DNA of 64,000 nucleotides from Sclerodactyla briareus. Taxonomy: Eukaryota > Echinodermata > Holothuroidea > Dendrochirotida > Sclerodactylidae. This document shows positions 36,592 through 48,420 of the stretch, in pieces. Each line of letters opens with the position of its first letter. Position 1 is the first letter of the stretch. Position numbers and translations under genes: made by a program. The notes beneath the pieces are model-generated. The model had not been told where the DNA came from. It worked only from the letters and a program-made list of their open reading frames with translations, and did not search any database. The DNA lies in the NCBI GenBank assembly GCA_026419785.1, contig JAODTK010005309.1, positions 62,001 to 126,000 of the forward strand, given 5' to 3'.

Positions 36592-36830
36592 GGACAGACC
36601 TGAACGGTATTTCTGATCTGAAATCGACCTGGTCTTTAGTGCTCTCTGACGCCACAACTGGTTTGGAGGGTTCAGGGGATTCCCTCCTTCTTGTCTGGGT
36701 GGGATCGGCGATCTCTGGGCGTTTCCCTGGAAGGGGCTGACCGAGACGACACTGGCAGCTCATTGGAGGTGCACTCCGGGAATGTCGCATGTCAACGAAG
36801 GGCTCTGAATGAGCTTGGAAACCTGGAAAT
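36592..36830 (-). CDS. Candidate minus-strand exon, Pro/Arg/Ser-rich
   Basis: On the minus strand a good acceptor (CTTGATATTTCCAG/G) opens a single frame of about 78 codons. It reads FQAHSEPFVDMRHSRSAPPM, then SCQCRLGQPLPGKRPEIADP, then TQTRRRESPEPSKPVVASES and TKDQVDFRSEIPFRSVL, ending at TGA. Just before the stop, TTCAG/GTCTGT could serve instead as a donor. The composition (Pro, Ser, Arg, Glu) fits a disordered protein tail and differs from the AT-rich surroundings. Flanking exons were not identified. It may be the last exon of a gene whose other exons lie to the right, possibly with the coding-like segment at 47.5-48.4 kb. Confidence 0.4.
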
Positions 36831-37039
36831 ATCAAGGAGAAGTGTTCAATGTATTTAGAGGTGGTGATGACGCATAGCAAGAAACGGAATGAGGCCTTGT
36901 TAATATTTTCATCAATGGCAATGCAAGGACAATCAAGCCATCCAATATTATTGGGTTTTTGGGGGTTTTCCATTTGTCACTTTTCAACATTTGCCATTAT
37001 TTACTGAACCAAGTGAAAAACTAAAAAAGCTGAATTACA

Positions 37040-37835
37040 TAGTGATCCCTGACTCATTTCTGATAACCTATGACTAGACACAAGACGAATGGGTATGCAC
37101 CATTTCATTCGGGCAAATTCACATTTTCCTTTGGAAATTCCCTATTTATTCACAGAAAAGACCCCGTCTTGATAGGGTTCCTGTACTCTTGATGAGAAAA
37201 CCCGATCACTGATCAGACCAAAAAGCATTCTGGCTAGTTAACGAGTTATACAATAACTTTGACCTCTGTTCACTCTAGCCTTACCCAACACCAATGGGGA
37301 CACACTATCATCTAGCGGGGGTTTGCAGTTCTCATGTTTACAAGCCAAAATTTGCCAAAATATAAATTTTCAACAAATTTCCACCGATCTACACCAAATA
37401 TCAACAGGGTCCTTGTACTCTCCATGAGAAAGCTATACACAAATTTCAACTTGATCGCACCAACTAATCTGGACCCAACATTTACCAGGCTATTCCAACT
37501 TTGACCTGTTTGAACAATTCCAATGTTGACCTCTTGTGACCAAATATGACCTCTGACCTGACCCAGAACTAGAATTCATTACTCATCATGGGAAACACGA
37601 ATAATAAGTAGGAGCTCAAAACTTAAGCATCAAATGGGGTGTGAGTTATATATTTAACAAGATATTTGCCCAAAATATTGATTCCTTAACAGTGTCTTTT
37701 TTTTTTTTTTTTCCTGACCAAAAGTTACTCCTGATCTACACTAAAAACAATAGGGTTCCATGCACTCATCATGGGGAACACACATAACCAGTATGAGCTT
37801 CATCCATCCAGGTGGGGTTAGGAGTTGAAGCCAGG
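37040..37835 (-). repeat. Diverged satellite-family element with left end
   Basis: GTGATCCCTGACTCATTTC, TGATAACCTATGACTAGACA and CAAGACGAATGGG (37040-37092) match the left end at 6051-6125. About 2.3 diverged minus-strand satellite units follow (TTCCTGTACTC at 37189 and TTGTACTC-CCATGAGAAAGC near 37411), ending at CATGCACTCATCATGGGG and CATCCATCCAGGTGGGG. Interior T-run at 37698. This is an old copy of the family with a short interior. Confidence 0.65.
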
Positions 37836-38207
37836 TGTCGCATACACACAACCACACACACACATACATACTGACATGACCTTGTCATGGATTGAAGAAT
37901 TTCTTTATCGCATAGCTTCTACAACAGGGGTACATGTAAAAGTTGAAGTTACGTATTCGTCATGTACAAGCTGAAGTAATGTATTTGTCATTGACAATAC
38001 ACTGTCAGGTTCTGTATCATTGGTAACAAGAACTGACCCTAATACTTAGTAGTTGAATGTATCAGTATGCTCACAAACAAGAGGAGGGGGAGATTCGGTA
38101 TTGAGTCCCTCTTTCACACCACATATTTGAGCCTCCAGTTCAACACAGAGCACCTTTTTTATTCGTGCTACTGTAAACATTTATCTTCTCCATATGTTGC
38201 CTTACAG

Positions 38208-38540
38208 AAACATGGTTAGGTCCTCCTGCAGAGTGAGCATTTGTACCATGGTCCGGAGGGGGTGAGGGAGGGGTCGTAGTATTTTATTTTGTTCAATACC
38301 AGTTATGTTAATGATGTCACTTGAGTTTTCAGTTTTACTAACACTCTTGTTGCTCGCAGTAATTTGAAATAGAACATGGTTAGGTCCTCTGCAGAAGTGA
38401 GCCATTGTACATGGTCCGGAGAGGGGTGAGGGACGGGGGATAGTATTGTAGTTATATGGTTTCAATACCAGTGATTGTTATGATGTCAACTTGAGTTTTC
38501 AGTTTTACCTAACACTCTTGGTTGTCTCAGTAATATTGGG
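38208..38540. repeat. Tandem duplication, about 163 bp, 2 copies
   Basis: ACATGGTTAGGTCCTC-TGCAG, CATGGTCCGGAG-GGGTGAGGG, TCAATACCAG and TTGAGTTTTCAGTTTTAC recur with a period near 163 bp. The copies differ mainly by small indels. Confidence 0.85.
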
Positions 38541-38850
38541 CTAAAGAAGGTAATGTATATTTGTGTTGTGTTAGTTTTTGGAGAATATCCTCCCTTGGAC
38601 AAAAGTCAGCAGCCCTTCTATGTGGAACACATGACAAGCTGACGAGACCATCTGAACCAGAAGTGAACATCTGTGATCGAGGGATAGCACAATAGGGCCA
38701 CTGTAACCCCACAACAGGAGGACAGTTATTTGATAGCACATTGGGGTGGTGCATGATCCTGTATGGGGTAAGTTGAATAGTGGGAGAGCTTTACTGTTCA
38801 TGTCATACTTATTATAAATACTCCCCTCGATGGGCTGAATCAGGTCAGCC
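38541..38850. other. No gene recognised
   Basis: Overlapping short minus-strand frames without family motifs. Nothing could be assigned. Confidence 0.3.
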
Positions 38851-38859
38851 GGTTAATGC

Positions 38860-39490
38860 GCACTGTTAATGCACGGTGCCGGTGTTAATGCACAGTACAT
38901 TGCCACAGCGATTATCTGGTGTATGAATTTAATTGTTGTGAATGTCACACGCATATGTTTACAACGTAAAAAATGGAAGCCTACGCACATTTGGCTATGG
39001 TTAAGGGATCCATCGTGCATTATATATACAATTGGCCGTGTTACCAATCCACAAGCGAGCTTCGAAGTTTCGATAGAAACGGCATGTCTCATCACGCAAT
39101 ACGAGCAAGATAACAGGGGAGAGGAAATGTGTTTTTACATCAATGTAATGCGCATTGCTCACAGAAGACGAGGTTGGTTAGACCTTAATTTTACGCGTCT
39201 TCGCCTATATATTTCCAGATGGATTCGAGGACCGCACATATCGTTGTTTGTTAATTATTCACAAATGTACAGCTCTTTGCAATGGTCATCGGGTTCCTAT
39301 TTTATCATGAAGTGTAAACAATGGCCCTTGATGCAATATTTAAAACCTAAATTCCATGTTGTATAAATGGAACAGAGTAATCAAACATCATTTGTGTTTA
39401 TCCAAATGATAATGCACTCCTCGGTGGTTAATTCTAATGCTGGATGTCACTCAGCTGCGCCCTCATGAATCGCTTGAATCAACCCCCGGT
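38860..39490 (+). repeat. Dispersed repeat copy A
   Basis: Shares long blocks with the minus strand of 50460-50870: AGCTCTTTGCAATGGTCATCG, TATTTTATCATGAAGTG, TGATGCAATATTTAAAAC, TTATCCAAATGATAATGCAC, TCCTCGGTGGTTAATTC and ATCGCTTGAATCAACCC. A 165-codon frame (38869-39366) lies inside. The matching part of copy B also gives a similar peptide (GSYFIMKC versus GSYFIIKW), though that may only follow from DNA similarity. A MITE or other non-LTR family is possible; the ends are not defined. Confidence 0.55.
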
Positions 39491-39546
39491 CACATAATAT
39501 CCAGTGGATAAAACACCTCGACGTTGAATTAACCCTAAAGTTTGTG

Positions 39547-39620
39547 GCCAGGTTGTGAACCCAGTGTCCTATGGTTTGAAGAGGCAAGCTAGGTCATACC
39601 CACTAGACCACACCGCTCGC
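39547..39620 (-). repeat. tRNA-like sequence (SINE head or tRNA relic)
   Basis: On the minus strand, GTGGTCTAGTGGGTATGAC resembles an RNA polymerase III A box. GGGTTCACAACCT resembles a B box about 45 bp further on, and overall size is about 74 bp. The acceptor stem does not pair, so this is not a working tRNA gene. No clear SINE body or target duplication was established. Confidence 0.35.
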
Positions 39621-40099
39621 AAAGAATGTTATGATCAATTTCGTGGTCGGAAATCGAATAGGACATTCAGGTCTCCCTCCTACCAGTGAACTACACTACA
39701 CCATATTACCACACTATACTTGACACCAGATTGACACTGCCATGGTACTATCTGAGCACTGTTCTACTTTCAACTAACCAATTCTTCACTACACTAATTT
39801 TTGTCAACGATACTGACCAACTTTCTTCCCTGAAAACACTACTACAACCATCATTAACTATTTCACAACAGGTCAGACCCAAATTCCGCAACATTTTTTT
39901 CGCCTCACACCATTACCTTTGTGTGTTTTGCAGTTTGTTTGGCCTGGAATTTATGGTTACCCATAAGATACAGAATCCGGTATAGATTGCTTTGTCTGGC
40001 CTTTAAATAAGTCAACATCACGCCCCCTAAGATTTGTTTAGTACTTCATTAGCAGTACTACTGGGTATGCTATTAGGTCTGGACCCACCTCTGCAGTGC

Positions 40100-40260
40100 C
40101 CAGAACGACAACAAAAAGGTATGGCGATCGTGCTTCTCATGGCTGGTCCACGTGAATGACAAACTCCATCGGGTTTTAAGGCCTTGTACTACTCTCACTA
40201 CTTTCAGGGGGAACTCAAAACTTATCTTTTTTTTCTCCTTATTATATCCACTGCTTATGC
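40100..40260 (+). mobile_element. Possible LINE 3' end fragment
   Basis: A short plus-strand segment reads SHYFQGELKTYLF, resembling the extreme C-terminus of CR1/L2 ORF2 proteins (SFK-LKTYLF). It is only a few dozen codons, so the call is weak. Confidence 0.3.
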
Positions 40261-41180
40261 GAGCACCATGCACCATGTCAAAGGTCTGGTTCTGGTATGG
40301 GTACTCCCTTCGGCATGTCAAATGATCCCGCTACCTGACCATACAAATAAAAAACAGATGACAGCTCCACGAGAGGTATTCAGCACTACTACAATGCATA
40401 CTTCTGTAGGACCTATCACTGAGCCCCACTAATCAAGGGGTTATACTAATATATTGGAGAGTACGATGAGACAACGTGACAGATGCCATTCCACTGTGGT
40501 GCACATGCTATGGTACCTATTATACGTACTGTTACACTGCTCTGTACTAATTGCTCCTCAGCCGACAACTACGCTATACATAATGGCCTTCACAGAGAAC
40601 AATGTCACGGACCAAGTCTATCTGATACACCACCTGATTGTCTATATATTCCTTGCGGCAGTAATGAAGACAGGGGAAATTTATCAAATCCTTACTGACT
40701 GATCGCCTACGGCTGGCTGGATCATCTGTCAATCACGGTGGCCTTGATTGCCTTCCGTTTTCTGCTCTCCGCCCGGAGGTCGAGATAATGCGCTTCTCTG
40801 CATTCGCGGCTGGACACTGGCTCCTTCTTGACTTTCATCCACTCATGCCTGTGAACATAGGCACAGGTTGAGAACTTTGAAGATATATTTGTTTCGCCCG
40901 GGGACAATCCAGGAATATCATTTTGACCTAATACTATTATTTCAATAGATTTTTTTTCAACTGTTCGTTTTTTGTATCAGTCAATACAATGGATTACTAC
41001 AGTATGGGTATGCTTCGTGGCTGAAAAGGTAACATGAAAAAAGGCTGAATGGAACTTGGATTTCACAATTCTTGTTCATCTAGCAACACAAATATTGCAG
41101 CAGGGCAGTTAGCCTTACTATAAAAGCAGGCAATTTTCTTGAATTCCTGTGACTGTTGGTCAATAGTGTCTGACAAGACC
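40261..41180. other. No gene recognised
   Basis: Short overlapping frames at 40454-40700 and 40722-40907 lack family features. Confidence 0.3.
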
Positions 41181-41184
41181 AGGA

Positions 41185-41795
41185 AGCCGAAGGCTTAGTG
41201 ATTCTGATCCACTATTTAGGACAACTTATGTCCAGAAACAATGACAAAGGGGACTGGGTACCCAGTAGGGCAACGTATGCCATACTGGCTACCATAATTG
41301 TAAGTAATGGTAATGCCATTGCTCATGTTTCCCATATCTTCACAAAAAATCACATCTTTTGGAAACGCTAGGTTCATGTACTCTCGATGGGAAAACGCAC
41401 ACTAATTCAACTCGATCAGACTAATCATTTTCAACTTTTATCCTCTGTTGGACCACAAATATATCAAGTATGAGGCTTGTATCTATCCAGGTCTGTTTGA
41501 GTTCCTGTTTGCAACAAGAACTCAACACCTCCAATTATATCCTGTTCACAAGCTAAACACTTGCCAAGATTTATCAATTATGCCAAAAATTTTCCAATTT
41601 AGGTAAAATAGGGAATGAATCCTGATCTCTGTACCAAAACAATGTACTCTTGATAGGAAACTACCACCCATTTCAACTGGATCGGTAATCAGACTTCTCG
41701 TGTTCAAAATGATTTTCTGACTTTGCCTCGCCTCACCCTCAAAACAATAGACACATGTACTAATCACACATTGGCAAGCGCTATATAGAAGCACT
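41185..41795 (-). repeat. Diverged satellite-family element with left end
   Basis: AGGAAGCCGAAGGCTTAGTG, ATTCTGATCCACTATTTAGG and AACTTATGTCCAGAAACAATG (41190-41250) match the left end at 6051-6125. Degenerate minus-strand satellite sequence follows: GGTTCATGTACTC-CGATGGG and CAATGTACTCTTGATAGGAAA. This is the oldest-looking copy of the family in the window. Confidence 0.55.
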
Positions 41796-44390
41796 CATAT
41801 TAATATTCTGGGATTTAATTCCACTTTGATGACATTGTACAGAATCGAATAAGAGACATGACTGCATCATCACTTTTTTTTCAAATAATGATAATGAGAT
41901 ATGATCACATACATACCTCTCCATCATCTTGTCCTGCCAATCCACCTCTAAACTCAGTCCATCATTCTTGTGATACTTGAAGATCTCTGGAGACGGACTA
42001 GAGGGGTTAAAAACAAGGTTTTTTGCCCAGTAAGTTTAAGCCAACCAAGATGTATTACTGGAATCGATTTTCCCTATTCTAGGCTAAGATTGCGAGATTT
42101 CTTCACAATATGGCTAAAATACCCAGCTAAAATAACAAAGGACATAATTCATCATTGTAAAAACCAACCTGATGAGGAATCGCCATTTTTAACCCTTTGT
42201 ATTTATTTAGCAATCCCTTCTAACAGGCATATGTTCAAAGTGAACCAATTGTTGAATTTTTTTTTTTTAAACAAAGACCATGGACAGGGTTTTGCGAGTA
42301 TGTCATCATTTCTTATTGCATTATGGATGCCTTCCCAGTCTTGTGCAATTCACTATACACAATTTCAAGCACATCTGAACTCCAACTATAAATCAAAGTA
42401 AAGTAGGTTTTGAACTAACCCCTTTAGTTTTTTCCTCAGCTATAAAAATCGATCCTGCAATTGTTTCTTTAGGCCTAACCCTCTAGCTCAACAAGTGGTG
42501 CCCATAGTTATGTCTAGTATATATAGTGAGATGCCAGAGAGATCCTTCTACTCTGGTGCTTAGGCGGAGCACTACACACAAGTCCCAACTCAGAGTCAAA
42601 CCTCAGACACCTGCTTGTAAGTGGATATGCCATGTGTCAGTAATCTGCCTATGCCCTTGTTATATTGTGAATGATAGTACTTGAAAACCTATTCATAAAT
42701 TTCGTTTCCCCAAATTACATGCTCCCCCCACAATGAGGTCGCAATACAGCCTCTTTAGGGTCCCCGCAAGACCTCCCTAATAAAAGTATTTTATATGCAT
42801 TATTATGATGTCATAGCAGTGAGAAATGTTTCTAATTGACATACCACATATCTTTCGAAACAATTGGGGCTGTCATCTTTCTTGGGCTCCAGCTCTAACC
42901 TCATTCTCTGAAAGCTAACAAGAAATAACTGAAATGTGGAATGTGAACCAATATATAGCTTCCTATTATAGCATATAAAACTTAAACGTGACCCGGGCCC
43001 TGAAAAAACTGATTTTAGTTCACAATTAGGTCACATACGAGAAGGAAACCATGTGAGTAAAACAACAGAACAGCGGAAACACGAATACCCAATGGAACAT
43101 GGACTAATGGCGCATTTTGTATTTTGTTAATACAAACCTCGTGTGTGAATTCTCCACCACACCAGTTAACTCAATATACATGTTTCCATACGAATTGTGT
43201 CTGATACGGCTTTTTGTTCCAGTAACGTTGATGTTCTCCTCAAATTTTTAGCCAAATAGGGGCCCAATAGAAGCAAACGGCCAATAATTCGGTAGAATGA
43301 ACCAATTTACTTTTGGAGTAGTTCATTAATTCAGAGGCAGGAGAAGCTTGCAGAATTCTGTGAGTTCAAGACTTGTGTTGTTGCACTGAGGCGTGGGGTG
43401 TGTTGAATTGCGGGACTGTGTGTGGAAAGTGCACGCCAATCTGTGCGAATAGTCCATTTTTTTGTCTCACAGTCTGTCTCATTCTTTTGTCTTTCAGGAG
43501 AACGTAAAGGCTGGTTCTATCGTCAAGTGACCATTTCAAAAGTTTTCAACTATGATACTGCTATCGTTGTGGTACAGTAGTAAAGGAAAAAAAAAATGAA
43601 ACAGCTTTCATAATGAGCATCTCATGTAGATTATTATTTCGGTGTTGTTTCAGCGGCAGGGCTATTAATGGTATTCAGTCATAGTCAGTCTATGAGAATG
43701 GGGTTTCCTCATAAAGCTGCAGGACTGGTAAAAAACCTAATATCTCAACATTCCCGTATGTTAATTCGAGAGCCAAGAAAAATTGTCATTTTGTCCTAAT
43801 ATTAGAACTGTGGTCGCTGTAGTGTGCAAGGTCCTGTCATTGGACCTTAGAAGAAAAGTACATGCAAGGGCTGTGAATTATGGAGCTATGATAAAAGGTA
43901 AAATAGATGCTGGATAGGTTGGCTGAACGAAAGCAACAACATACTCCATATTGTCATTATTTGAATATTGCAGGTCTGGCTTGGGAAAACCTAGGCCACT
44001 CATATGTTCAGTACTACTCAAGGTTACAAGTTGAACCCTTAACAAATTTTCCATTAGTAAAAAGCAGTTCCAGGATTCCTTGCATGTAAGATGAACACCT
44101 GAATTTTGTTCTCTCAGTATCTGGTGTATTCTCAAACGAGGACCAATTTTGCTCTCAGTGAATTGGTTTTTGGTAGCCTTGCAACTAACCAGAATGTTAG
44201 TCTGAGCCAGAAGTACGCTCAAGACAAATACGCTTAACGGAAGATATTTCAGTGATAAATATTTGCCATATGATGAAAACGCCTCACAGTGGATTTCAAC
44301 TAAATCAACATTGGGACAAGGAGACTGCCCTTTCAACAACCTTTCACCAAAATTCCTTGTGAGGCCAAAAAAAAAATTCATGAACGCCTG
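41796..44390. other. No supported gene
   Basis: Includes a plus-strand frame at 41970-42401 (143 codons) and a minus-strand frame at 43878-44402 (174 codons). Both are AT-rich, lack motifs or splice context, and are likely chance. T- and A-runs occur at 42258 and 43590. Confidence 0.3.
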
Positions 44391-44394
44391 AGGT

Positions 44395-44565
44395 ATGGCC
44401 ATGATCGAACATCAGCACGGGTTTGTAAGTGGTAGGCGAAGCATTTGGCATTATTTCACATATGGGCACTGGGGCCCAACTGGGGCCTGGGTCCTAAATC
44501 CGAACCACCCATGGCCATCTAGCCACAGATCATCAAAAATGGCCCTCTGCCCAAGTAAGACCTTT
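44395..44565. repeat. Isolated copy of the GGGCC-rich repeat
   Basis: GGCCATGATCGAACATCAGCA, GGCGAAGCATTTGGCATT, GGGGCCCAACTGGGGCC and TGGGTCCTAAATCCGAAC match the units of the 32.6-34.1 kb array. One unit only. Confidence 0.55.
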
Positions 44566-44984
44566 AACAAAAATGACAGGGACCATGGCTAATGCTATTG
44601 GGCATTAGCATGAAAGCATATGTGGGGGAGGAGCCTTGAAAAGGGGACATAGTAATCATACCTGGCATACAACCTACATGGTTGTCTGCGTCAGGTCTGA
44701 GGCCATTCAATGAAATGGTGGGTACCGCTGTCAAACTCCTCCACGAATGTCACAGCATGTTTCTCCCCAGCGCTGTGAGGGGCCCTGTTGCAGGTACCTC
44801 AGTCGACAGAGCAGCAGCACCTGTGTGGAGAGTTAGGAGAATTGCCCTAATCAGATGAAGGAACTAGGATGGTCAAGAAAGGTATGTGATCTACCTTACA
44901 CCCCATGCTTAGTGCGGGTGAGCAGCCCATGCACTCATCTCTGTTCTCACGTCTGTCTAACAATCTGTACACACAATTAGGTTA

Positions 44985-45500
44985 TCAAAGTGGTAGCATG
45001 CAGTGCTTGCGGTGCGAGTCCTTCACTGATATGCACAGTTGGTACGTTCAGGGGGGTATCAGAAAGAACAGGGAAGGAATTCTCAGGAAATTTGGCATCG
45101 AGACAGCAATGAACACCGTGAACATGCGGAGAACATTAGTTCATCCAAGGACAGAGAGAGCTAATGGTATTAAGTGAAGTGGTGTATGAGATTCCTTGCA
45201 AGTCTTGCGAGGTAGGTAACCTACATAGGAGAGACAGGGAGAGCGCTTGGAGCAAGGCTCCAAGAGCATCAGAAAGACTGTGACAGCATCGCGCAAGAAA
45301 AAAAAAATACTAGGCAGAGAGAAAAAAGGGCTGGCTGAAAACATCATTCACAAGTCGGCAGACACAGACCATTACACGCAAACGAACCTTTAGAAGGGAT
45401 GACTACAAAAATTGTAGATCGGGAAAGAAACCGGAGAGCAAGGCTGGTTAGAGAGGCGATCTTGTGTAAGAAAAAGACGTGAGAAGAGCTACAACTGAGA
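44985..45500 (+). mobile_element. Penelope-like element remnant (GIY-YIG part)
   Basis: Remnant of a Penelope-like retroelement, 3' part only. Visible parts are a linker-type segment with RRTLVHP, followed by a GIY-YIG endonuclease-type segment with VVYEIPCKSC and YIGETGRALGARLQEHQ. Both are characteristic of the C-terminal half of Penelope-like proteins. No reverse transcriptase core was recognised upstream. The copy is broken, with several breaks, and looks old. Confidence 0.6.
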
Positions 45501-45619
45501 AGGTGGTGCCTACAATCTGTGACATATCTATCAAGAAATATAAAAGTGCCATCACTTAGAGAAAAGGGTGGTCATTTTAGAAGAAGAAAAAGTATGAGTT
45601 GGAAATGATATTACTGGAC

Positions 45620-45830
45620 CAACTCTCATGATCACTTCATTTATTCTGTAGGTGTCAAAATCGCTTGACCCTTCAAACAAAATGCCTTGATTTGACTAAT
45701 AGCCCTTGACCTCAAAATTCCTATCCACCACCCATAGCCCACAATTGTTCAATATTAATACTGACCAACATTCATGATCATCCAATATATTCTGCAGGAG
45801 TGGAAGCCGCCTACTGTTTAAACAGTTTCT
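45620..45830. repeat. Degenerate TGACC-containing repeat
   Basis: CATTTATTCTGTAGG-GTC, TTGACCTCAAAATTC and CATGATCATCCAATATATTC form a loose repeat of about 140 bp. Similar motifs occur at 49590-49870 and around 31.3 kb. Low identity. Confidence 0.4.
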
Positions 45831-46075
45831 GTGTTCGGCCTGGTCGCATCACAACAATTTTGTAACACTCTGATCCACTGTTCTCACAAATGATACCCCC
45901 AAAAACATTGCCAAAGGACTCGGTTTGCTGTTTGGGAAAACCAACCTGATGTGGAAATGCCCTATTCTAACTTTTTGACATTTATCTTTTTAGTCAGCAT
46001 AAAATTTAGAAATTGTGCAACAGTCTAATTGAAAATTGATATAATGTGATATAATAGTGTTAAACAGCATTTCTG

Positions 46076-47411
46076 AAGGTGCTTTTACTAGCTAGGCACG
46101 CGAATGTGCGTATGTGCGAATACGCGACAAAGAATATTTTCCGCTCCTGGGTTATTTATAGGGTTATTCATTAGGCACACGATCCGCGAATGTGCGAATG
46201 TTGCGATTTTTTTTTGTTGCGGGTCGCGACCCAAAAACGAATTGTCCAGTGACATTCAAATGGTGTCGCGCGCGCCAGCTCGCGATTTATGACTGATATG
46301 GAACGCCGAATGGGGAACCGTATTAATATAAGAAGTCAGTTATTTTGCTGCAAATGCAAAATAGGATATCGTGTGTCACATACATCGTGCAATGCCCTTC
46401 ATTTCGCCTGTTTAAATAGGCCTACATAGTCTATTGGATTTCCTAAATGTGCCATATGTGCGAATAGACGGAATGATGGATTGTTGAATCGTTTTATAAA
46501 CTGATCGGTGGGAATTTCTCCAAGGTCTCGGGGAATATTCCCAAAAATAGGGTTGGATAGACTACCGGGAATCGACCTACAGCCAAGGAGAATGTATATT
46601 CGTAGCCTTCTGTCTGGAACCACCCTGGCATGGAATAACCAAAACTACTGAACAACGTCATCCCGGAAAATGTTATGTCTATTATAACCCATGTCACTCA
46701 TGCATGCTATCTAAAGCAAAAGAGTGAATTTCACTCTAATGAAGTAGTCACTCAGCGAACCTCGAATGTAGAGTGGAATTTCACTCTAATAGAGTGAAGT
46801 ATCACTCTATAATGGGCGAAGATCCGTACTCGTGCTCTCTATGGAAAACATTGTGGTAGTCAGTCAGCACACTTCGAATTCCACTCTAGAAGATTGAAGT
46901 ATGCTCCATGATGGGAGAAGTTTTTCTACAATGGAGTGAATGGAGTGAAATGGAGTGAAATGGAGTGATGATCACACGCACCACTTCCTGGGAGGGTACA
47001 TTCACTCTTTTGTTTTAAGAGTGTGTCGCCCATTTCGTTGGAAATTCTCGAAGGGACATACAGGCCCATAGCCCTATAGGCCTACAGGCCCATAGCCCAT
47101 AGGCCTACAGTCGTTGGGTCCATTGGGTACACTGCGTCTCCTCTGTATTTTCTTCAATGAGGAGGTATCTCCTGTGGGTCATAAAGGACACTTGCCTAAA
47201 TTGAAGTGCTTTGCGAGCGCCATGTTTCTGTCGTTGTTCGCGCTAAAATAGAGCCTCCTCTAGGTCTGTGATCCCCTGCGAAAATTATTTCGCGAGTCGC
47301 GGTTCGCGTGCCTAGTAAATAACCCGCGCACGCGACACGCGAGTCCTCCTCGCCAGGCGAATCGCGTATTCGCCTATGCGCGCATTCGCGTGCCTAGTAA
47401 AAGCAGCTTTA
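46076..47411. mobile_element. CpG-rich inverted-repeat element
   Basis: Left end TGCTTTTACTA-GGCACGCGAATG and GCGAATACGCGA, and the right end read in reverse, GCTGCTTTTACTAGGCACGC with GCGAATACGCGATTCGC, form imperfect inverted repeats. They can be followed for well over 100 bp inward, and GGGTTATTTA and GGCACGCGAA recur subterminally. The interior (about 1.1 kb) has no recognised transposase. This looks like a non-autonomous DNA transposon. Its CpG richness stands out from the AT-rich surroundings. Target-site duplication unclear. Confidence 0.6.
46716..47014. mobile_element. Nested palindromic element (AGAGTG repeats)
   Basis: Lies inside the larger inverted-repeat element. Its ends are inverted (CAAAAGAGTGAAT at 46717 and ATTCACTCTTTTG at 47000). 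The interior has many facing AGAGTG and CACTCT motifs, for example AGAGTGGAATTTCACTCT near 46770, and a GGAGTGAAAT tandem near 46935. Strongly foldable. Confidence 0.5.
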
Positions 47412-47547
47412 GATATTGATAGGGTATGCAATGCCACCCCACTCTATGCAAAGATGATTTGCACTACCCCCCCCCCCCCTCCTTGGCGTTAAGTCTATCT
47501 CTCGAATCTGAAGGATGGTTTGATTTCTTGGCACTTTTGGTACTTAC

Positions 47548-48420
47548 CCACAGTATTTTGGGATTATTTTGATGGCCTTGAGTCCGCACCATCATATGGT
47601 TCCTACTAACATTACCTTCGGCAGTATTGGGCCGTGCCAGAGATCCTTTCCTCAAGTTAGATCTCATGATCAGAGACTCTTTCAGCTGGGCGATCTCAGC
47701 CATTCGGGGATGGCAGCTGCCGGCAGTGGCCCTGACATCATGGACAACGGTCGCGACACTGCATATGACGACCCTTCGTCATAGTAAGGATGCAGGGATA
47801 GACCGCCCTCAGGCCCAATGCTGCGTCGGTGGATGGCCGGCTCATCCCTCCGATCGATAAGCTCCCCATCGCCGTGTCCAGATCACGCCCGGAATGGGAG
47901 ATTGACACGTCCATAACGCTTCCTGTGAGAAACCTGCTCATCGGGTGGAGGCCAAATTCCGTCCACGCCGTACTTCCCTAACTTCCCCCCTCTTCCTTCC
48001 TCCAAATTGAGCGATGTCTCAGAGATATTAGGCTGCAGAGGCAGCACATCCACCTCCAAACCTTGCTGCCATCCCCTGTATGCCATCTATCAATTCAATA
48101 GATCTGGGACCCTCCCATCGGTAGTAGAACAATCACGAATTGGTCCATCGGGATTAGATGTTTGAGCTGCTTCTTCTGCACCATGGCTGTGGAAGCTTGA
48201 TCTCCAGAGGAAATGGGGCCTTCTGGTAGAACTGTCCCTCTGGAGTCTCTTTGCTCTCCAAGTGAGAAGAGGCAGATTTTGCTCCAAGAGGAGGTGGTTC
48301 AGTTTGGTCAGTGAGGGAGGCAGATGGTCCTACGCTCTTCCTGCTGGTGGTTTGGGAGAGGCTCAGTTTTATCAAGGGGATTGTATTTCTGCACGATGGC
48401 GGCCCGCGACACTGCTTTAC
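47548..48420 (-). pseudogene. Coding-like segment, frame-broken; unassigned
   Basis: A balanced-composition island in AT-rich DNA, protein-like on the minus strand but switching frame several times. From right to left the readable blocks are AVSRAAIVQKYNPLDKTEP, SASLTDQTEPPPLGAKSASS, FYQKAPFPLEIKLPQPW, EVDVLPLQPNISETSLNLEE, KYGVDGIWPPPDEQVSHRKR, SVMDVSISHSGRDLDTAMGS, GPEGGLSLHPYYDEGSSYAV, SRPLSMMSGPLPAAAIPEW and AEIAQLKESLIMRSNLRKGS. It ends at a strong donor (CTGTGG/GTAAGT, 47547). The donor and protein-like blocks argue for a large exon, either decayed or with base errors. No family recognised; Ser/Pro-rich, probably disordered. A plus-strand alternative starts with ATGGCGGCCCG at about 48396 (MAARDTALRIMDLHKKNREN) and may be a first exon of a divergent gene. 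Confidence 0.4.

Noticed and set aside
39547-39620. Functional tRNA gene
   Set aside because: The acceptor stem does not pair and the B box departs from consensus.
43878-44402. 174-codon minus-strand frame
   Set aside because: AT-rich, no motif, no splice context, no codon pattern that sets it apart from random open sequence.
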